DNA of 64,000 nt. Source: Synchiropus splendidus. Lineage: Eukaryota; Chordata; Actinopteri; Syngnathiformes; Callionymidae. The position numbers and the translations under genes were made by a program. The notes below the pieces were generated by a model that did no database searches, was not told where the DNA came from, and saw only the letters and a program-made list of their open reading frames with translations. The stretch covers positions 43,709,437-43,773,436 of the forward strand of contig NC_071334.1 of assembly GCF_027744825.2 (NCBI RefSeq), written 5' to 3'. Of this stretch, positions 1 to 15,285 are shown one piece after another; the stretch's first letter is position 1; each line of letters starts with the position of its first letter.

Positions 1-3000
1 ATATTTTTTCTTCAATAAAGACTGTAGTTTTCTTCCTAACCGTCAGTGTGCTTCTTGCTGATTTCCATGTGTCCCCCCTTTCTCCTTCCTCCTTCCACAC
101 TGTGCTGCCACTGAGACATTTCCCCTCACTCTGTATGTGCTCTCATTTCGCAACTGTCTCAGACAGAGTTTGCTCTGCTTAATTGGAAGTAGAGGCGTCC
201 AAATTACAATTTCTTCAAAGGCACAGAAAAAAAATTATGCAACTACTTTTGAAACACCTGCCTCCAGTTAAAGAAGCAAAACCACCTTTCTTCCATCCTC
301 CCAAAGGCATCCATAATCACCATAGGCCACTGTGGTGAAAGAAGCATATTTTTATCCAAACTTTCTCTTCTCAACAGGGCGAACGTTTCTGCTAAAACAG
401 CAGCCAATTGATACATTTCAATGAAAACCCAGAAGGCTCTTTCATACTTGCAGAAAATACAGTGGCGTTGCCTGCTAAACCCTGTAAAGGTTGTGAGTTC
501 ACGTGTGGTGTGGACCCATTCTGAACCAATCTGTCGCTTCTTTGTAGATCATCTCATTGGATCTGTAAGTGCAAGACCGGGGTATTGATTCAGATTTCCC
601 AAATTCTCGATTCAGTTCTGTTTCAGTTTGGTTCCGCCATAATACAGTAAGGGCAGCCAAGTTCTTAAGCACCTCAGTTGTGAAAGAACCAAGTCCTCAC
701 AGTCACATTGCGCATAAATGTTATTGAAAAAGTGACTGAAAGGATAAAGTAAAGCATCCTGAATTTATTATTGGGCACCTGTTTGAAAAGATTGGATTGA
801 AACTTATTACGAAATTCTGCCAATATTCCACTGGCCCTTTTTCTTCACCCAACACTTGCGCATCAAAATTTGAAAGGACACTTCATATATTCCTACACTT
901 GTTTTTCATCTTGATTGTGAACTGGTATCCAGTTGTCTGTAGCAAAAATAAATGAAATGAAATGCTTCAATTGAAAGCATTTCTCTAATTGGCAGTTTTA
1001 AGCAAAAACTCAGCTGAATTGTTGGAGCACTTGGCAAAACAACAAATAATTTAGGTCTCATGACGGCGGCTCATGCCTCTGGGTAAATAATTAATGCGTA
1101 GCCTAATATTTAATGAACTCATTTATTGACTTCACATCCAGACTTGGCGTCATGTAAGCTGTGAACTTCAGGAATATTTTATGTAGTTCTGGTTTATTTT
1201 TTTCAGTTTTTACATCCACTTTAAAGCCCACCATCTACTTCACAGGCATATTTAAGTATCTGCCTTTCTGTTATCTGACAGCTTCGGCTTATAAATATCA
1301 ATTATTCAGGGAGAGGAATAACAGTCTGCAGTATTCCTTATGTAACTGGAGCCAAATATCCGTCCAAAATAGATGTATCGTAGTCCTGTTTCTAGTGAAG
1401 CATTTCTGTGAGGCATTTGTTGTTATCGTCATGTTATTAGATCACTTGCCTTATTATGTTGCGAAATGCAAGATAGTTTGGTAGGCTGGGACTTTCATCA
1501 TGACGTCCCTTTCAATGACTTCCATTTGTTTTGTCGCCAGTTCCAGACAAAGATAATGATCAATGATATCATCTGTAAAATCTGTCATTTGTGAATTGCA
1601 TTAGTAATTTGCTGATGACAGATGCAGTAGAAGCAGGACAACAGTAAAAGTTACCTGAGGTAAATATAGTTCAGATTAGAAATGTCACCCTGACTTAAAG
1701 TGATCGATGTTTTTCTTTGGCTTATGTAAGATTATAGTTCCATTGATTTGATGTCCAGTCAGCAGGAATTGACACCAGGAGGTCTGCGACTGATTTGGTG
1801 GAGCTCACTTCACACTGCACCACAGCTGCAGCTCCACAGAAGCTTGGCCGTTAACATGAATGTCACAGTTTTGTCACCCATCCACCGTCCGTCCTGAGAC
1901 GAGTGACGAGCACCGTCCGGGCTACGGTCTGGCGTTCCGGCATGTTGCATCCTCAGAGACCCGATTCATGTGCAGCGCGCCGTCTCTGTCTCATTTTTGC
2001 TCTTCAGTTGTCCCTGTTGATGGTGTTCAAATCACTAGTGTCAGCTGTAGTGTGCGTTACACAAAGGAAACACTGCGCACGCACACACTCCCGCAGCAGA
2101 GTGTGTCACATGGTGCCTGAGCCCTGGACCCGGCAGAAGACCGGATTACGGTTAGCGAGGAGGTGTGATTGTGAAGCTGCAGTGATGGAAGCCGGAGGGG
2201 GGGAGGGAGGAAGAGAGAGAGAGACATGTCAGACTGCTGCAGTCGCTAGTAGGCGGTGCTTACGGGCTGTCACTCACATTAGAACACCATGCCGCAGCCA
2301 CGCTGTGGGGGAGGGGGTCGTCTGTGCAGCAGCCTGGATGAGGGTAACGTGTGGCTGGGTGGGGGTCTGCTGCACCAATCTGGCAGAAAGTGGGAGATAA
2401 AGCAATAAAGGCAGTGGCCCTGTGACTGGCACCGCTGCGATATGTGAACTATTCATGTTGAGATTCGGCACCTCCAGACACGTCTTTTGATATTTAGTCA
2501 GAGCGCCACGCTGGCACTGTTACCGGGTCACGGGCTTCATACAAAAGTGATGAGCAGTCTTTTACCAATCCAAACCTCAAGTCAGCCATTTCTGCTCTAC
2601 TTCCTCGGCCAAATGTTGTTTTGGGTTGGCTTGCGGCCTTTGAGCTCCACTGGGCGCTGGTGTCCCCAGGCTGCCTCGCAAAGCTGACTGTCCTGGAACA
2701 GTCATCAGGATAGCGGTCACTAAGAAGTGTGACTCGGTTGTGGTGTCATCATAAGAATTCGCTTGTATGAAAGAGCTGCTTTTCACAAGTCTGCAGGGAT
2801 GGTTCTTAGAATACACAGTAAAATGACTGAATAACTTTAAACCTTGTTTGGAATGCTTATGAAAATCCATTGTTTAATATAATTGATCGCAGCTTTTCGT
2901 CTGAAACTAAACGACAGGATACAGAAATCTTAATAAAATATCATAGAAGTCACCAAGCTAGAAGGAGCTTTCACTTCAGCGCCTGAAGAAGAGCCACTAA

Positions 3001-4255
3001 TTCTGTGTTCTGGCCACGTGTTGTTTTTCATATCCCTGGCCTGGAGGACAGCGAAGGTCAATGGGTCTAGGTGTTAATAAGGGGACAAATACAGTACAAC
3101 CAAGAAAGACATCACCCCAGATTGTCGATTTTCTACTTCTACTGAAACTCCAGATCCTGTGATATTCACGGTATTAATGTTTTCAGCTATTGCACATCAC
3201 AAAATCTGACCTTTCAAATAGTTTTGTTGGGTCAAGGTTACGTGGTGAAGGATCAATACACGTATTTCAAATCTAAATAAATATAGCTTATATCTTCTAA
3301 GTAACAGTATGACCTTTGTGAGCTAGAAAACATACTTACAGGTGTGATCGTAAACTGCCACGAGATATTACCATTGTAAAATACAAGACTAGGTGATGGT
3401 CACATGTCTGATAATATGTCTTTATGTGATATATATTTATGCTCACACGGTGACAGTGGGAGAGAGGACCACACCAGGTGTTGAGTCAGACATGGACTTT
3501 TTTTTTTTTTTCCCTCTGCATCTAAAGAATATTTCATCATTATCATTTATATTGTCGGATACAACAGGCAAAAAATAAAAAATCAATCATGAAGGAAACG
3601 GACGGGTTTTCACGGACATGGTGTAAGTGGAACTATTAGAACCTCAAGCATCCGAGTCTCAGTGCAGACACTTAAAATGTAAGAATCACTCATTGTTAAA
3701 TCTCTTTTACAGTAAGTCTTTTTGCTATATATGCCACTCCTGTCATTACAAGAATCTCGAGTCAAAGTGTTGTGGAGACAGAACTTATTTATTGAACACA
3801 TTTTACTAGCGTGACACACTGCAGCTCAAGAGTTAGCGTCCCTAATGGTTAGTTCTGGAGCGGAGGAAGTTGTAGAAGTAGCTGTCCTTATCTGACCTTT
3901 CTTTCATCCCTTCTTCTCCAAACACATTTTCCAATTTGCTTGACCTTTTGCAAAACTAAAGGCTTGGGCACTTTCATGATAATGCCACTATAATGATTTC
4001 AAGTGGATCCTGTGGTCTAAATGAAAAGCACTATTTTTGTGATTGGTGTTGTCCGGAGCGAATCTTCGCCGTTTGGGAGAAAAGGGCGTCTGCTGGGTCC
4101 TCCATGTCCGTGTCACCCGTCTGTGGTGTCTCTGTCTTCTGTGATTGGCAGTTTTGTTTTGAGTGTGGCAGCTGGGAGCCGCACCATGTTCTTGTCCAGT
4201 GAGATCTCTACGCTCTGTCCGTGTGAGTGCTCACCAGAGATCTTATTTCCTGCAG
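1..4255. other. Probable intron 1 of ark2c, no coding exon recognised
   Basis: No exon of a recognisable family is seen on either strand. The next feature is ark2c exon 2, whose acceptor lies at 4254-4255. In mammals the first coding exon of this gene encodes only about 20 residues and is followed by a very long intron, so this stretch is best read as intron 1. A GC- and CpG-richer patch at about 1860-2400, with a purine run near 2195-2225, could be a regulatory element or alternative promoter, but no start site or splice donor supports a first exon there. This is inference from position and composition. Confidence 0.5.
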
Positions 4256-7576
<3,321 letters not shown>

Positions 7577-7849
7577 TGAGATTTAACCTCCTCCCGCCTT
7601 CCCTGTCAATCACCTCCGTGTGGTTCCAGCTTTCTTCCACTCCGGCCAGGACAGCCGCTTCATCCCGCCCCTCCTCCACCCCACCAGCCCCCTCCCCACA
7701 CGCAGTTGGGTGCTTTGCCAAATGTCTCTAGACGTCATGTGACATCATCTCCTTTCTGACTGTCGCTTTACTGAGCCAAGCCAGGTTTACTAACCGCACG
7801 AGAGGCCTCGAAGGTTTCTCTTTACGTAGAAGCACATCCTTCTGGAAGC

Positions 7850-7850
<1 letters not shown>

Positions 7851-7932
<82 letters not shown>
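7851..7932 (+). repeat. (CA)n microsatellite
   Basis: About 40 CA units with a single CCC interruption near 7893. It lies about 275 bases after the ark2c stop, inside the presumed 3' UTR. Confidence 0.98.
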
Positions 7933-7937
<5 letters not shown>

Positions 7938-8103
7938 TACTCATGTACACAGGGTTTACTTGTAGCTTGCTGGGGTGTTGTTGCTGTTGTGGTCTTGTAC
8001 TGTAGGTAGCCTCGGGCTGTGTAGCATGTCCTTAAAGCCATGACTCAATGTCCTGAGAGCAGAATACACCTAACCCTCCCAGCTGGCTACTTACTCTCTT
8101 TCT

Positions 8104-8146
8104 ATATATATATATATATGAATATATATATCAATATATATATATT
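8104..8146. repeat. (TA)n low-complexity tract
   Basis: Interrupted TA dinucleotides (with TGAA and TCAA breaks) just upstream of the AATAAA at 8161. Confidence 0.9.
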
Positions 8147-8160
8147 TCTCTTTTCAATCA

Positions 8161-8166
8161 AATAAA
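8161..8166 (+). terminator. ark2c: Proximal candidate poly(A) signal AATAAA of ark2c
   Basis: Canonical hexamer 585 bases after the ark2c stop codon. Its use is unproven. Confidence 0.4.
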
Positions 8167-11100
8167 TACTCTGCCACGCAAGAAAGCTTATCAGACACTA
8201 AACGCCATGTTTACCTGAAGATCATTTGTGGTCGTAGTAGAGTAGCAGTAAGTGAAATCTGGTGTTTCCTCATGAGAGAAGAGTGTTTTTGTCATGCAGC
8301 TTTGACATTTTTGCAATACAGGCGTGCGTTTACTCTGGGTTGGTGTCTTGTGAGATGGTGCCCAGTCGCGTGTTTGAACTTAAAATAAGTGTTTTTGCTA
8401 CCAAAATGCATTTTTGTCACGTTGTAGTTTGACCTAATGTGCAGCTTCACACTCGTGAAAGTGTCTAACTGATGAGGGAATCGTGTGAAACCTGAGCCGC
8501 ACTCACACTTGGATAAACTGGGTCCGTCTCACAGCAGAGCTCCGCAGTGGTCTCGTGCATGACTGTGATGATACGTCACAAGTGCTAGCGTTAGCGCCGT
8601 TTTATTTCTCATTGTTGTCTCAGTTGTACCTTACGTGTCATCGCACTGCTGTCGAAAACGCAGACTTCATTTACCGATTGGCTACCGTTTCTTTTTCAAT
8701 GCAATGAATCATAGTTCCGATATGTTGCCGCTCTGACTGAACCCAGAACCTTTCTCAATTGAACTTGCTAAGCGACGCACACATTTCCAAACTGATGTGT
8801 GAGTTTTTGTTGGCTAGCTGTCCAGGTCTCATGCCAACCCTATTCTTAAAAGGCTCAGAGGGTGACAAACCTGACGTTGCCGGTGTATGGGCTAAGCTAA
8901 GCATCAGATATTATGGAAGTTAAAAAAAACATATGGAAACTTAGAATGACCTCCCTCAAAGAATGAAAAAAAAAAACAGATTGATATCGCCTGTTAGAGG
9001 AGTGATAGCCAGGGATGGTTTCGTAAACATACATTGTGTTTGACTGTTTAATGTCTGGGTGAAACGCCACACTTCCGACATGCTACGGCGCGGCACAGAT
9101 TGCCAACTGTGAGTGCGACTTGCAACACTAGCTAGGTTCCGTGCATGGCTACATAGGAATGCGTATCACACACACAAAGCCAAAAAAAAGAAGCTGCAGA
9201 ATGTTGTTGGAGAAAGACTTAGCTGCTCGTGTACCTGTGGCTCACCTGGCGCCAAGCCAGCGGCAGAACAGCGTGCTCTGAAATCTGCATGTTCTGGTTC
9301 CAAACGGTACAGAAACGGCTGTGCATGACTTCATCCGAGCTGTGACGATCCACACTAACTACAAAAAGAAGAAAAGAACTGTCAGTGGCTGTGTCGCTGA
9401 CTTGTAGCGTACGACTGGATCCTCTCTTTAATGTTTACCTTATTGCCTAAAGAACAAGCACATGTGACAATAGTTATATAGCAACAAGCATTTTCTCTGT
9501 TGGTTTCTATTTAGGTCTAGATTCATGCAGCAGTGTTTTGGCAGCGAGAGAAGCTTGCGTATTGATCGTGCGTGTTGGTGTGACAGACCTCCCCTCGTGG
9601 TTGCTATGCTGGTTGCTATGCTGTAGAAGATGTAGAATGTGGTGCGACGGAGGCAGCTTCTCTCTCACAGTGCACACAGACAAGAGACGATACATTCAGG
9701 CTGTCGACTCCACTGGAAAAGTGGTGGCTACATTTGTGTTTTTAACCCTTTCCGTTCCTGTTATTACAAGCCTTTAGGACCCTCACTGTCCTCTGCACTG
9801 TGATAGTATTAACGCTCGGCCTGCCCGGCTCGAGTTCAATCCAGATTCCGGATCCTGGTCTTGTGCACTGCCAGTGTTGACACTGCCTCCTCCTGTAGTG
9901 GAGTCATCTGTGACGAAGTTTTCATAGTTTACACAGGGTGTTGTCAGTTGAGATGCCTTAAGTATTTAACAATCATAATTTATGACTAACTGTAGATATG
10001 GTGTATTTAATTTTTATATGATTTTTTTTTTCTTCCTTTGATGGGGTGACTATTTATTTATTTAGAAATAACTGAAAATACTACGAAAAAAAACAATTAC
10101 CTCATTTTGCGTTGTTTTAAATGGGAATGCTTTGCATGCAGTTGTATCTTCTTGGAAGACAAAAAAGATCCGCTGTTAATTCTACATGAGCTGGCTGTGT
10201 GATGTTTACTGTCCCAGGCTGAGCTACTGAGCCCCCATCGCCTCCCCGACCCTCACCCTTCCTCTCCCTCCCACTCCGAGGCGGTGTCCACGCTGCGTAC
10301 TGTAACTTCATTGGAAAATACAATTGGAAAATCACTTCACTTCACTCAGCCCTACATTGAATGCTATCTGGGAAATATGCGAGTATGTCTGCGGTGACAA
10401 ACAGAATAGGTTTTCATTTCACAACCCACCGGATGTCTATACTCTAAAAGTACTTATGAAGTGTACTTTTTTGTTTTCTGCTTTACCAGTTTGGCTGCTA
10501 GTAATGCTGACCGTTAGCAACTTTGCTGTCTTTCTTTTAGCTAACACATTCCGTCTCGCCTTTAAGTTACAAAAAAGTTCCCCTATGTTCTGAAAAGCAG
10601 TCCGAAAAAAACCTGCTTGTTTTTATGCGTCTTAATCAGTTCAGATTGTTAAAAGGTTGTGGTGGCATTCCTACGCTCTGAAATTGGAATCGTCTAAACA
10701 AGTATCTTGGACCAGAACTTCGCAGAAATCTGGACCGCTGTCCATGATGCCAGTGACAGTGTAGATATTGCCATAAAGAAACGTTTAACTGTTTAACTTT
10801 TTTGCTTTCAGATGAAAGTGATTTCTCATTTGCCGGGCCTGTTTAAGGAAAAAAGAATAGCAATGTCATTAGTTCCTGTGCATCACAACCCCGTACCTTT
10901 TGTCATGTACTTCAGGCAGAGGCATTTGTTGACATGGGTACATCAAAGCACCAGACTGCCGGAAGTGATGATCCCACTTGTGACACCATTTGTCACTGAA
11001 GTGGAGCTCACCAGTACATTTCATCCTCTCATTCACTTTAATGGGGTGCGATTCAAGCGTCATTTTGTGTGTTCTCACCAAGCCTGGCTGGGTTTACTCC

Positions 11101-12328
11101 GGGCTCGGCACTTTTCTCGCACTGTCCAAAGACAAACGGAAAAACTCGAGACTTTAAAGGACCAAATATATTGCTGATTCTTTAAAGCTGCCCCTGACAC
11201 ACCCAAGATTCGTGTCTTCAACCGTTCCTCTGACGTAGTTGCGTGGACTCGCCTCGCCTCGCTCATGTGGTGCTGTGGATCTTAGTTACATTCCATTCAA
11301 TGCAATTCCTGCCCCCCTCCTCCCTCCTCTCTACGCTGTGATGATGTAGTGGACAAATTGCAATGAAGTGACTCTGGTTTTAGTTTGTGATCTTTGTTTC
11401 TTTGCACTTGCTGTTTGAACATGGGAACCCTCTCACTGGCAACAAAATGTAGTTTAGATTGAAACGTCGTCTCACGATGCACTATGGGTCTTAAAACGCT
11501 CTCTTCCCTTGTGTTGCTTTACTCTCTCTCGTCCATTAACAAGTGCCTCGCTTTAGTGTGTTTGGAGATCTTTCCATTCAACTGGAACCATCGAAACAAT
11601 CAACCCGCGACGCCTCCATGCCTTAGTGGTTGCACAATTGTGGGTCATGACAAGACAAGGTCCTTTAAAAAGCCATTTTCCTAAAAAAAGAAAATAGAAA
11701 AAAAGAAAAGAAAACCCGTAGCTGTTGGTCTGAATTGACACACTGGAAGTAGTTCTAACAAAGAGGCATGTTTCATGTTGGGCTTTCTCTCCTCTTCTCT
11801 CCTCTTTTTTTTCACTCTGCCGTCCATCTCTCTTCTCAGCGTCTCCGCAAGGATTACAAAGCACAACCTTTTTCTAAAATGCATGTTTTCTCAGGTTTCT
11901 CGACGGTGTAAAATATATACAAAGATTATAAACACATTTTGTTGCTGCTTGAATCTGAAGGAGGATAAAAAAAAAGCCCCAAAAAGTGCCAGTGAAAGGG
12001 CTGCCGCCATCCTCGTGTGAAAATCTGCTGTTTTAGCTGTGACTGCGCAATGTTTCTCTCTATAGGATGTTTTATCTGAAAATAGAACTATTTATCATTA
12101 ATATTGAAGCAATAGTGCATTAATGAGTGTGTTGATGCTGACATGAATGAGCATATTATGAGTCAATGTTAGATTCACATGTGGTGAAATTTTGTACTTA
12201 ATTTATTATTTGCTACTAATAATATTGATGATTTCAAAAAGTTGCATTGCTAAACCCAAACTCTTCTGTTTTGTATTTTATTTTGTTTCATGGCTTGTAT
12301 ATTCTCCTTTTGTATGTGCTCTTTTTGT

Positions 12329-12334
12329 AATAAA
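12329..12334 (+). terminator. ark2c: Distal candidate poly(A) signal AATAAA of ark2c
   Basis: Canonical hexamer following a T-rich stretch, about 4.75 kb after the stop and about 70 bases before a LINE 3' tail. Confidence 0.4.
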
Positions 12335-12401
12335 TTGGATAAAAGGGACTTTTCATGTCATGTCGTTTTGATCAACTGTAATTCACATGTGCGATGGAAT
12401 T

Positions 12402-13325
12402 CTTCTTCTTCTTCTTCTTCCAGCTTCTCCCTTCAGGGGTGGCCACAGCGGATCACCTTCCTCCATCTCACCCTGTCCTCTGCTTCCTCTTCTCTCAAAC
12501 CTACAAACCTCATGTCCTCCTTCACCACCTCCATCAATCTCCTCTTTGGCCTTCCTCTCCACCTTCTGCCTGGCAGTTCCAACCTCAACATCTTCCTACC
12601 AATGTACTGGCTCTCTCTCCTCTGTACATGTCCAAACCATCTCCATCTAGCCTCTCTGACTTTGTCTCCTAAACACCTGAGCACATGTGCTGTCCCTCTG
12701 ATCTACTGCTTCCTGATCCTATCCATCCTGCTCACTCCCAGAGAGAAGCTCAGCATCTTCATCTCTGCTGCCTCCAGCTCTGCCTCCTGTCTTTTCCTCA
12801 GTGCCACTGTTTCCAAACCATACAACATTGCTGGCCTCACCACACTTTTGGACACTTTCTCTCATCCTTGCCGACACCCTTTTGTCACACATCACACCTG
12901 ACACTTTTCTCCAATGATTCCATCCTGCCTGCACCTGCTTCTTCACCTCTTTCTCACACTCTCCATGGCCCTGGACAGTTGAGCCTCAGTACTTCAAATC
13001 CCTCACCTTCTTTAGCTCTGCATCCTGTAACTTTACCTTGGCTCCCTCTCATTCACACACATGTATTCCGTCTTACCGCGGCTAACTTTCATTCCTCTCT
13101 TTCTAAGGCAAACCTCCACCTCTCTAGCTCATCTTCCTCTTGCTCCCTGCTCTCACCACAGATCACAATGTCATCAGCAAACATCATGGTCCAAGGGGCT
13201 TCTTGTCTAACCTCATCTGTCAACCTGTCCATCACCATGGCAAACAAGAAGGGGCTCAGAGCTGAGACTTGGTGCAGTCCCACCTCCACCTTGAACTCCT
13301 GTGTTAAACCTGCAGCACACCTCAC
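12402..13325 (-). mobile_element. LINE fragment 1: 3' half of reverse-transcriptase ORF with (GAA)n tail
   Basis: On the minus strand this encodes the catalytic RT box (WTMMFADDIVICGESREQ) at about 13150-13200 and the C-terminal block typical of this fish LINE family (RWRWFGHVQRR, ELPGRRWRGRPKRR, EEEAEDRVRWRKV). The element ends in a (GAA)n tail, visible on the plus strand as TTC repeats at 12402-12421. The frame is broken by several shifts and stops, so the copy is dead. The clade looks RTE-like, but that is a judgement from the C-terminal motif rather than a search. Long plus-strand ORFs here are mirror images of the LINE. Confidence 0.9.
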
Positions 13326-13689
13326 TAGTGATGGGTAAATGAGGCATCATAAAGAGTTTCGACACAATGGCACACTGTGCTGATACTGTGTTGAGACTGT
13401 GTCACTGAAAACTGACACCTGCTGGACATTAAAAATCCCTGCAGGCAACCGACTTGACAGACTGAACTGATAGTGAATTGATGACCTACTGTATACAATA
13501 ATATCATTTAAGTCTTTGCACTCATTATTATTCCATATCTTTAAATAATGTGAAAATGTATCATTGTGTGAAAAAAAAATCCACTGTTTTTAAATTTTCT
13601 AAATTAAATTATACCTTGAAATTAATTGGAATGAAAATGGAACAAGACAAATATCTGAGACTAACTGGGTAAAGACTGTCACGATTGAT
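13326..13689. mobile_element. Insertion interrupting LINE fragment 1, hAT-like start
   Basis: This 364-bp AT-rich block separates two colinear pieces of the same RT ORF. It begins CTAGTGATGGGTAAATGAGG, resembling the end of fish hAT transposons, and continues with GACACCTGCTGGACATTAAA. A matching terminal repeat at the other end was not found, so it may be truncated. Confidence 0.4.
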
Positions 13690-13905
13690 TCACCAGGTCC
13701 ACAAAGACACAATGGAGCTCCTTCTGACCTTCTCTGTAGTTCAACTCAAAGCAAACACTGCATCTGCGATGCTCTGTTTTGGCATGAAGCCAAACTGTTG
13801 CTCACATATGCTAACGTCTGCCCTTAGTCTGCTTTCCACTACTCTTTCCCACAACTTCATCGTATGGCTCATCAACCTTATTATCCCTCCACAGTTGCCA
13901 CAACA
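13690..13905 (-). mobile_element. LINE fragment 1, upstream part of RT domain
   Basis: Minus-strand translation gives GGIIRLMSHTMKLWERVVE, then CEQQFGFMPKQS and DAVFAL, and finally HCVFVDL near 13690. These are consecutive RT blocks that precede the FADD box of the 13.1-kb fragment. About 60 residues expected between the two pieces are missing, so the interruption was accompanied by a deletion. Confidence 0.85.
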
Positions 13906-13984
13906 CTGTTTGGGTCTTTTTGAAAATGCACAATTAAAATGATCATTTTTAGTACTTTATATGACAGAAATTTACAATAGAGTT

Positions 13985-14110
13985 GAATCTGACACATGAG
14001 CAGCACTTTACACTAGTGCTTAGCGCTACAGGTTCGGCTCCACCTTGAGGCTTGAGTTAATCTGGGTTTCCTGCGTTGAGCTGGTATGTTCTCCCCACAC
14101 GTGTCCTTTG
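13985..14110 (+). repeat. Degraded SINE-like repeat
   Basis: The text AGCACTTTACACTAGTGCTT, a GGTTCGGCTCC piece and ATGTTCTCCCCACACGTGTC resemble the tRNA-derived head and body of old vertebrate SINEs (a worn box-B-like GGTTCG and the common GTTCTCCCC phrase). It is heavily diverged and the ends are unclear. Confidence 0.4.
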
Positions 14111-14679
14111 ATAGCGGAATGGTGGATGAATGCAGGAATAAATGGGTGAGTCATATTTGTTTCAGGAACCATACCTTAACTACGTCTTCTGTGTCGTGGT
14201 GATAATTCGCTTCAGTTGTGAATTTGTTTTCTCGCATTTCCATCTCTGTCGTATTGTGGCAAACCTTCAGATTCAGCTGTGCCAGGTGAACACTGGAAAG
14301 TGCACGTCCTGCTGCCAAGGGTCCGAAAACCTCACATCTTGATATGAAGAACTCCCATAAATAAAACACACCGATCGTCTGGAATCCTGCGGCTGCATAG
14401 GGCGGACACACTGGAAAGGGCACCGGTCACCCTCACCAATTACCATCTGTTGATGCTTTAAATGTGGGAGGAAACTGGAGCCTCCATTTGAGATGTGGAA
14501 AATTCACTCATAAAAAAGGCTCTGGGCTGTTTAGAGTATATGAAATCTTGCTGCTGTCACTGTCACTGTGCTGCCAGACCCTCAGCAGAATCCTGACTCA
14601 GATTTCTCTGAGTTTCAAAAACTGACAGGCTTTCAAGTTGTTTTGCAAAAAAACAGACAGAACCATCGTTTTATAAGAG

Positions 14680-14685
14680 TTTAAT
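14680..14685 (-). terminator. loxhd1: Candidate poly(A) signal ATTAAA of loxhd1
   Basis: The minus strand reads AGTATTAAACTC about 120 bases past the loxhd1 stop. It is the nearest signal-like hexamer and gives a short 3' UTR. Confidence 0.45.
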
Positions 14686-14804
14686 ACTTTAGAAAACTTT
14701 AGAAAACAAAACATCCCTGCTGGCGTAAAAAGAATGGCACGTTCATAATACCAGTTCAATTCAAAGTTCATACACAAGAGGTCTTTGATGACTATTTCTC
14801 TGGG

Positions 14805-15285
14805 TTAATATTTGGGGTGGAGAACTCTGACGATCTGCCCGTCGGCCTTCTTGGTGTCCAGCCACTTCCCGCACAGGAAGATTGTGGTGACACCGTTGGC
14901 CGTGTTGGTCACTTCCACTCGGTCCAGGAGCCAGCCGGGACTGATGCCGCTGTTGTCGTGCTCCACTCGAGCCTTCTGCAGCTCACCCATGTCCAGCATC
15001 TCCAGGAGAAAGCGGTCCGTCTGCTCCCGTTCGAAAAGATTGCGAAACTTCTGTCGCAGCTGCCGCCGGCCCGAGTCCCCGTTGGTGCCGTAGATGGTGA
15101 TGAAGACATTGGCGTCCGTCCCCGCTCCTTTCTCGTCTCCTGTGATGGTGATGATCTCGTACTTGACCGGCACCAGACTCCGGGCTTTGCTGGCGAAGCT
15201 CTCGATGTTCTTGCTGCACTCGAAAGTGAGGAAGTCGTCTCTTTTTGGAGACAGAGGGATCAGGGCGTTGCAGCTGAAGAAATAC
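14805..15285 (-). CDS. loxhd1: loxhd1 exon 41, terminal, PLAT 15 end and PLAT 16
   Basis: Acceptor TTCCTCAG; 160 residues then TAA. Encodes [99 protein letters not shown] and [20 protein letters not shown] ending HPKY. The C-terminal PLAT unit is complete. Confidence 0.97.

Larger units (their letters stand above)
7577..12334 (+). other. ark2c: Probable long 3' UTR of ark2c
   Basis: From the stop codon to an AATAAA at 12329-12334 there is no other gene and no recognisable protein. AATAAA at 8161-8166 is an earlier candidate polyadenylation signal. The AT-rich final 200 bases before the distal AATAAA have the look of a 3' UTR end. Long 3' UTRs are usual for this gene in mammals. Which signal is used cannot be told from sequence; the LINE starting about 70 bases downstream sets an outer limit. 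Confidence 0.45.

Noticed and set aside
1860..2400. CpG-richer stretch with two overlapping ORFs as a first exon or separate gene
   Set aside because: No family resemblance and no supported donor; at best a regulatory patch.
4021..4255. Open frame upstream of ark2c exon 2 as a first exon
   Set aside because: It runs through the acceptor TTTCCTGCAG without resemblance to the conserved N-terminus of the family; treated as chance read-through of the intron.
7728..8041. Cys/Val-repeat minus-strand ORFs
   Set aside because: Translation of the CA microsatellite.
11681..11884. Lys/Arg-rich minus-strand ORF
   Set aside because: Low-complexity A-rich and T-rich tracts in the ark2c 3' UTR; no conserved motif.
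12290..13338. Long plus-strand ORFs (about 203 and 217 codons)
   Set aside because: They are the antisense of LINE reverse-transcriptase sequence; the minus strand carries the FADD and C-terminal motifs.
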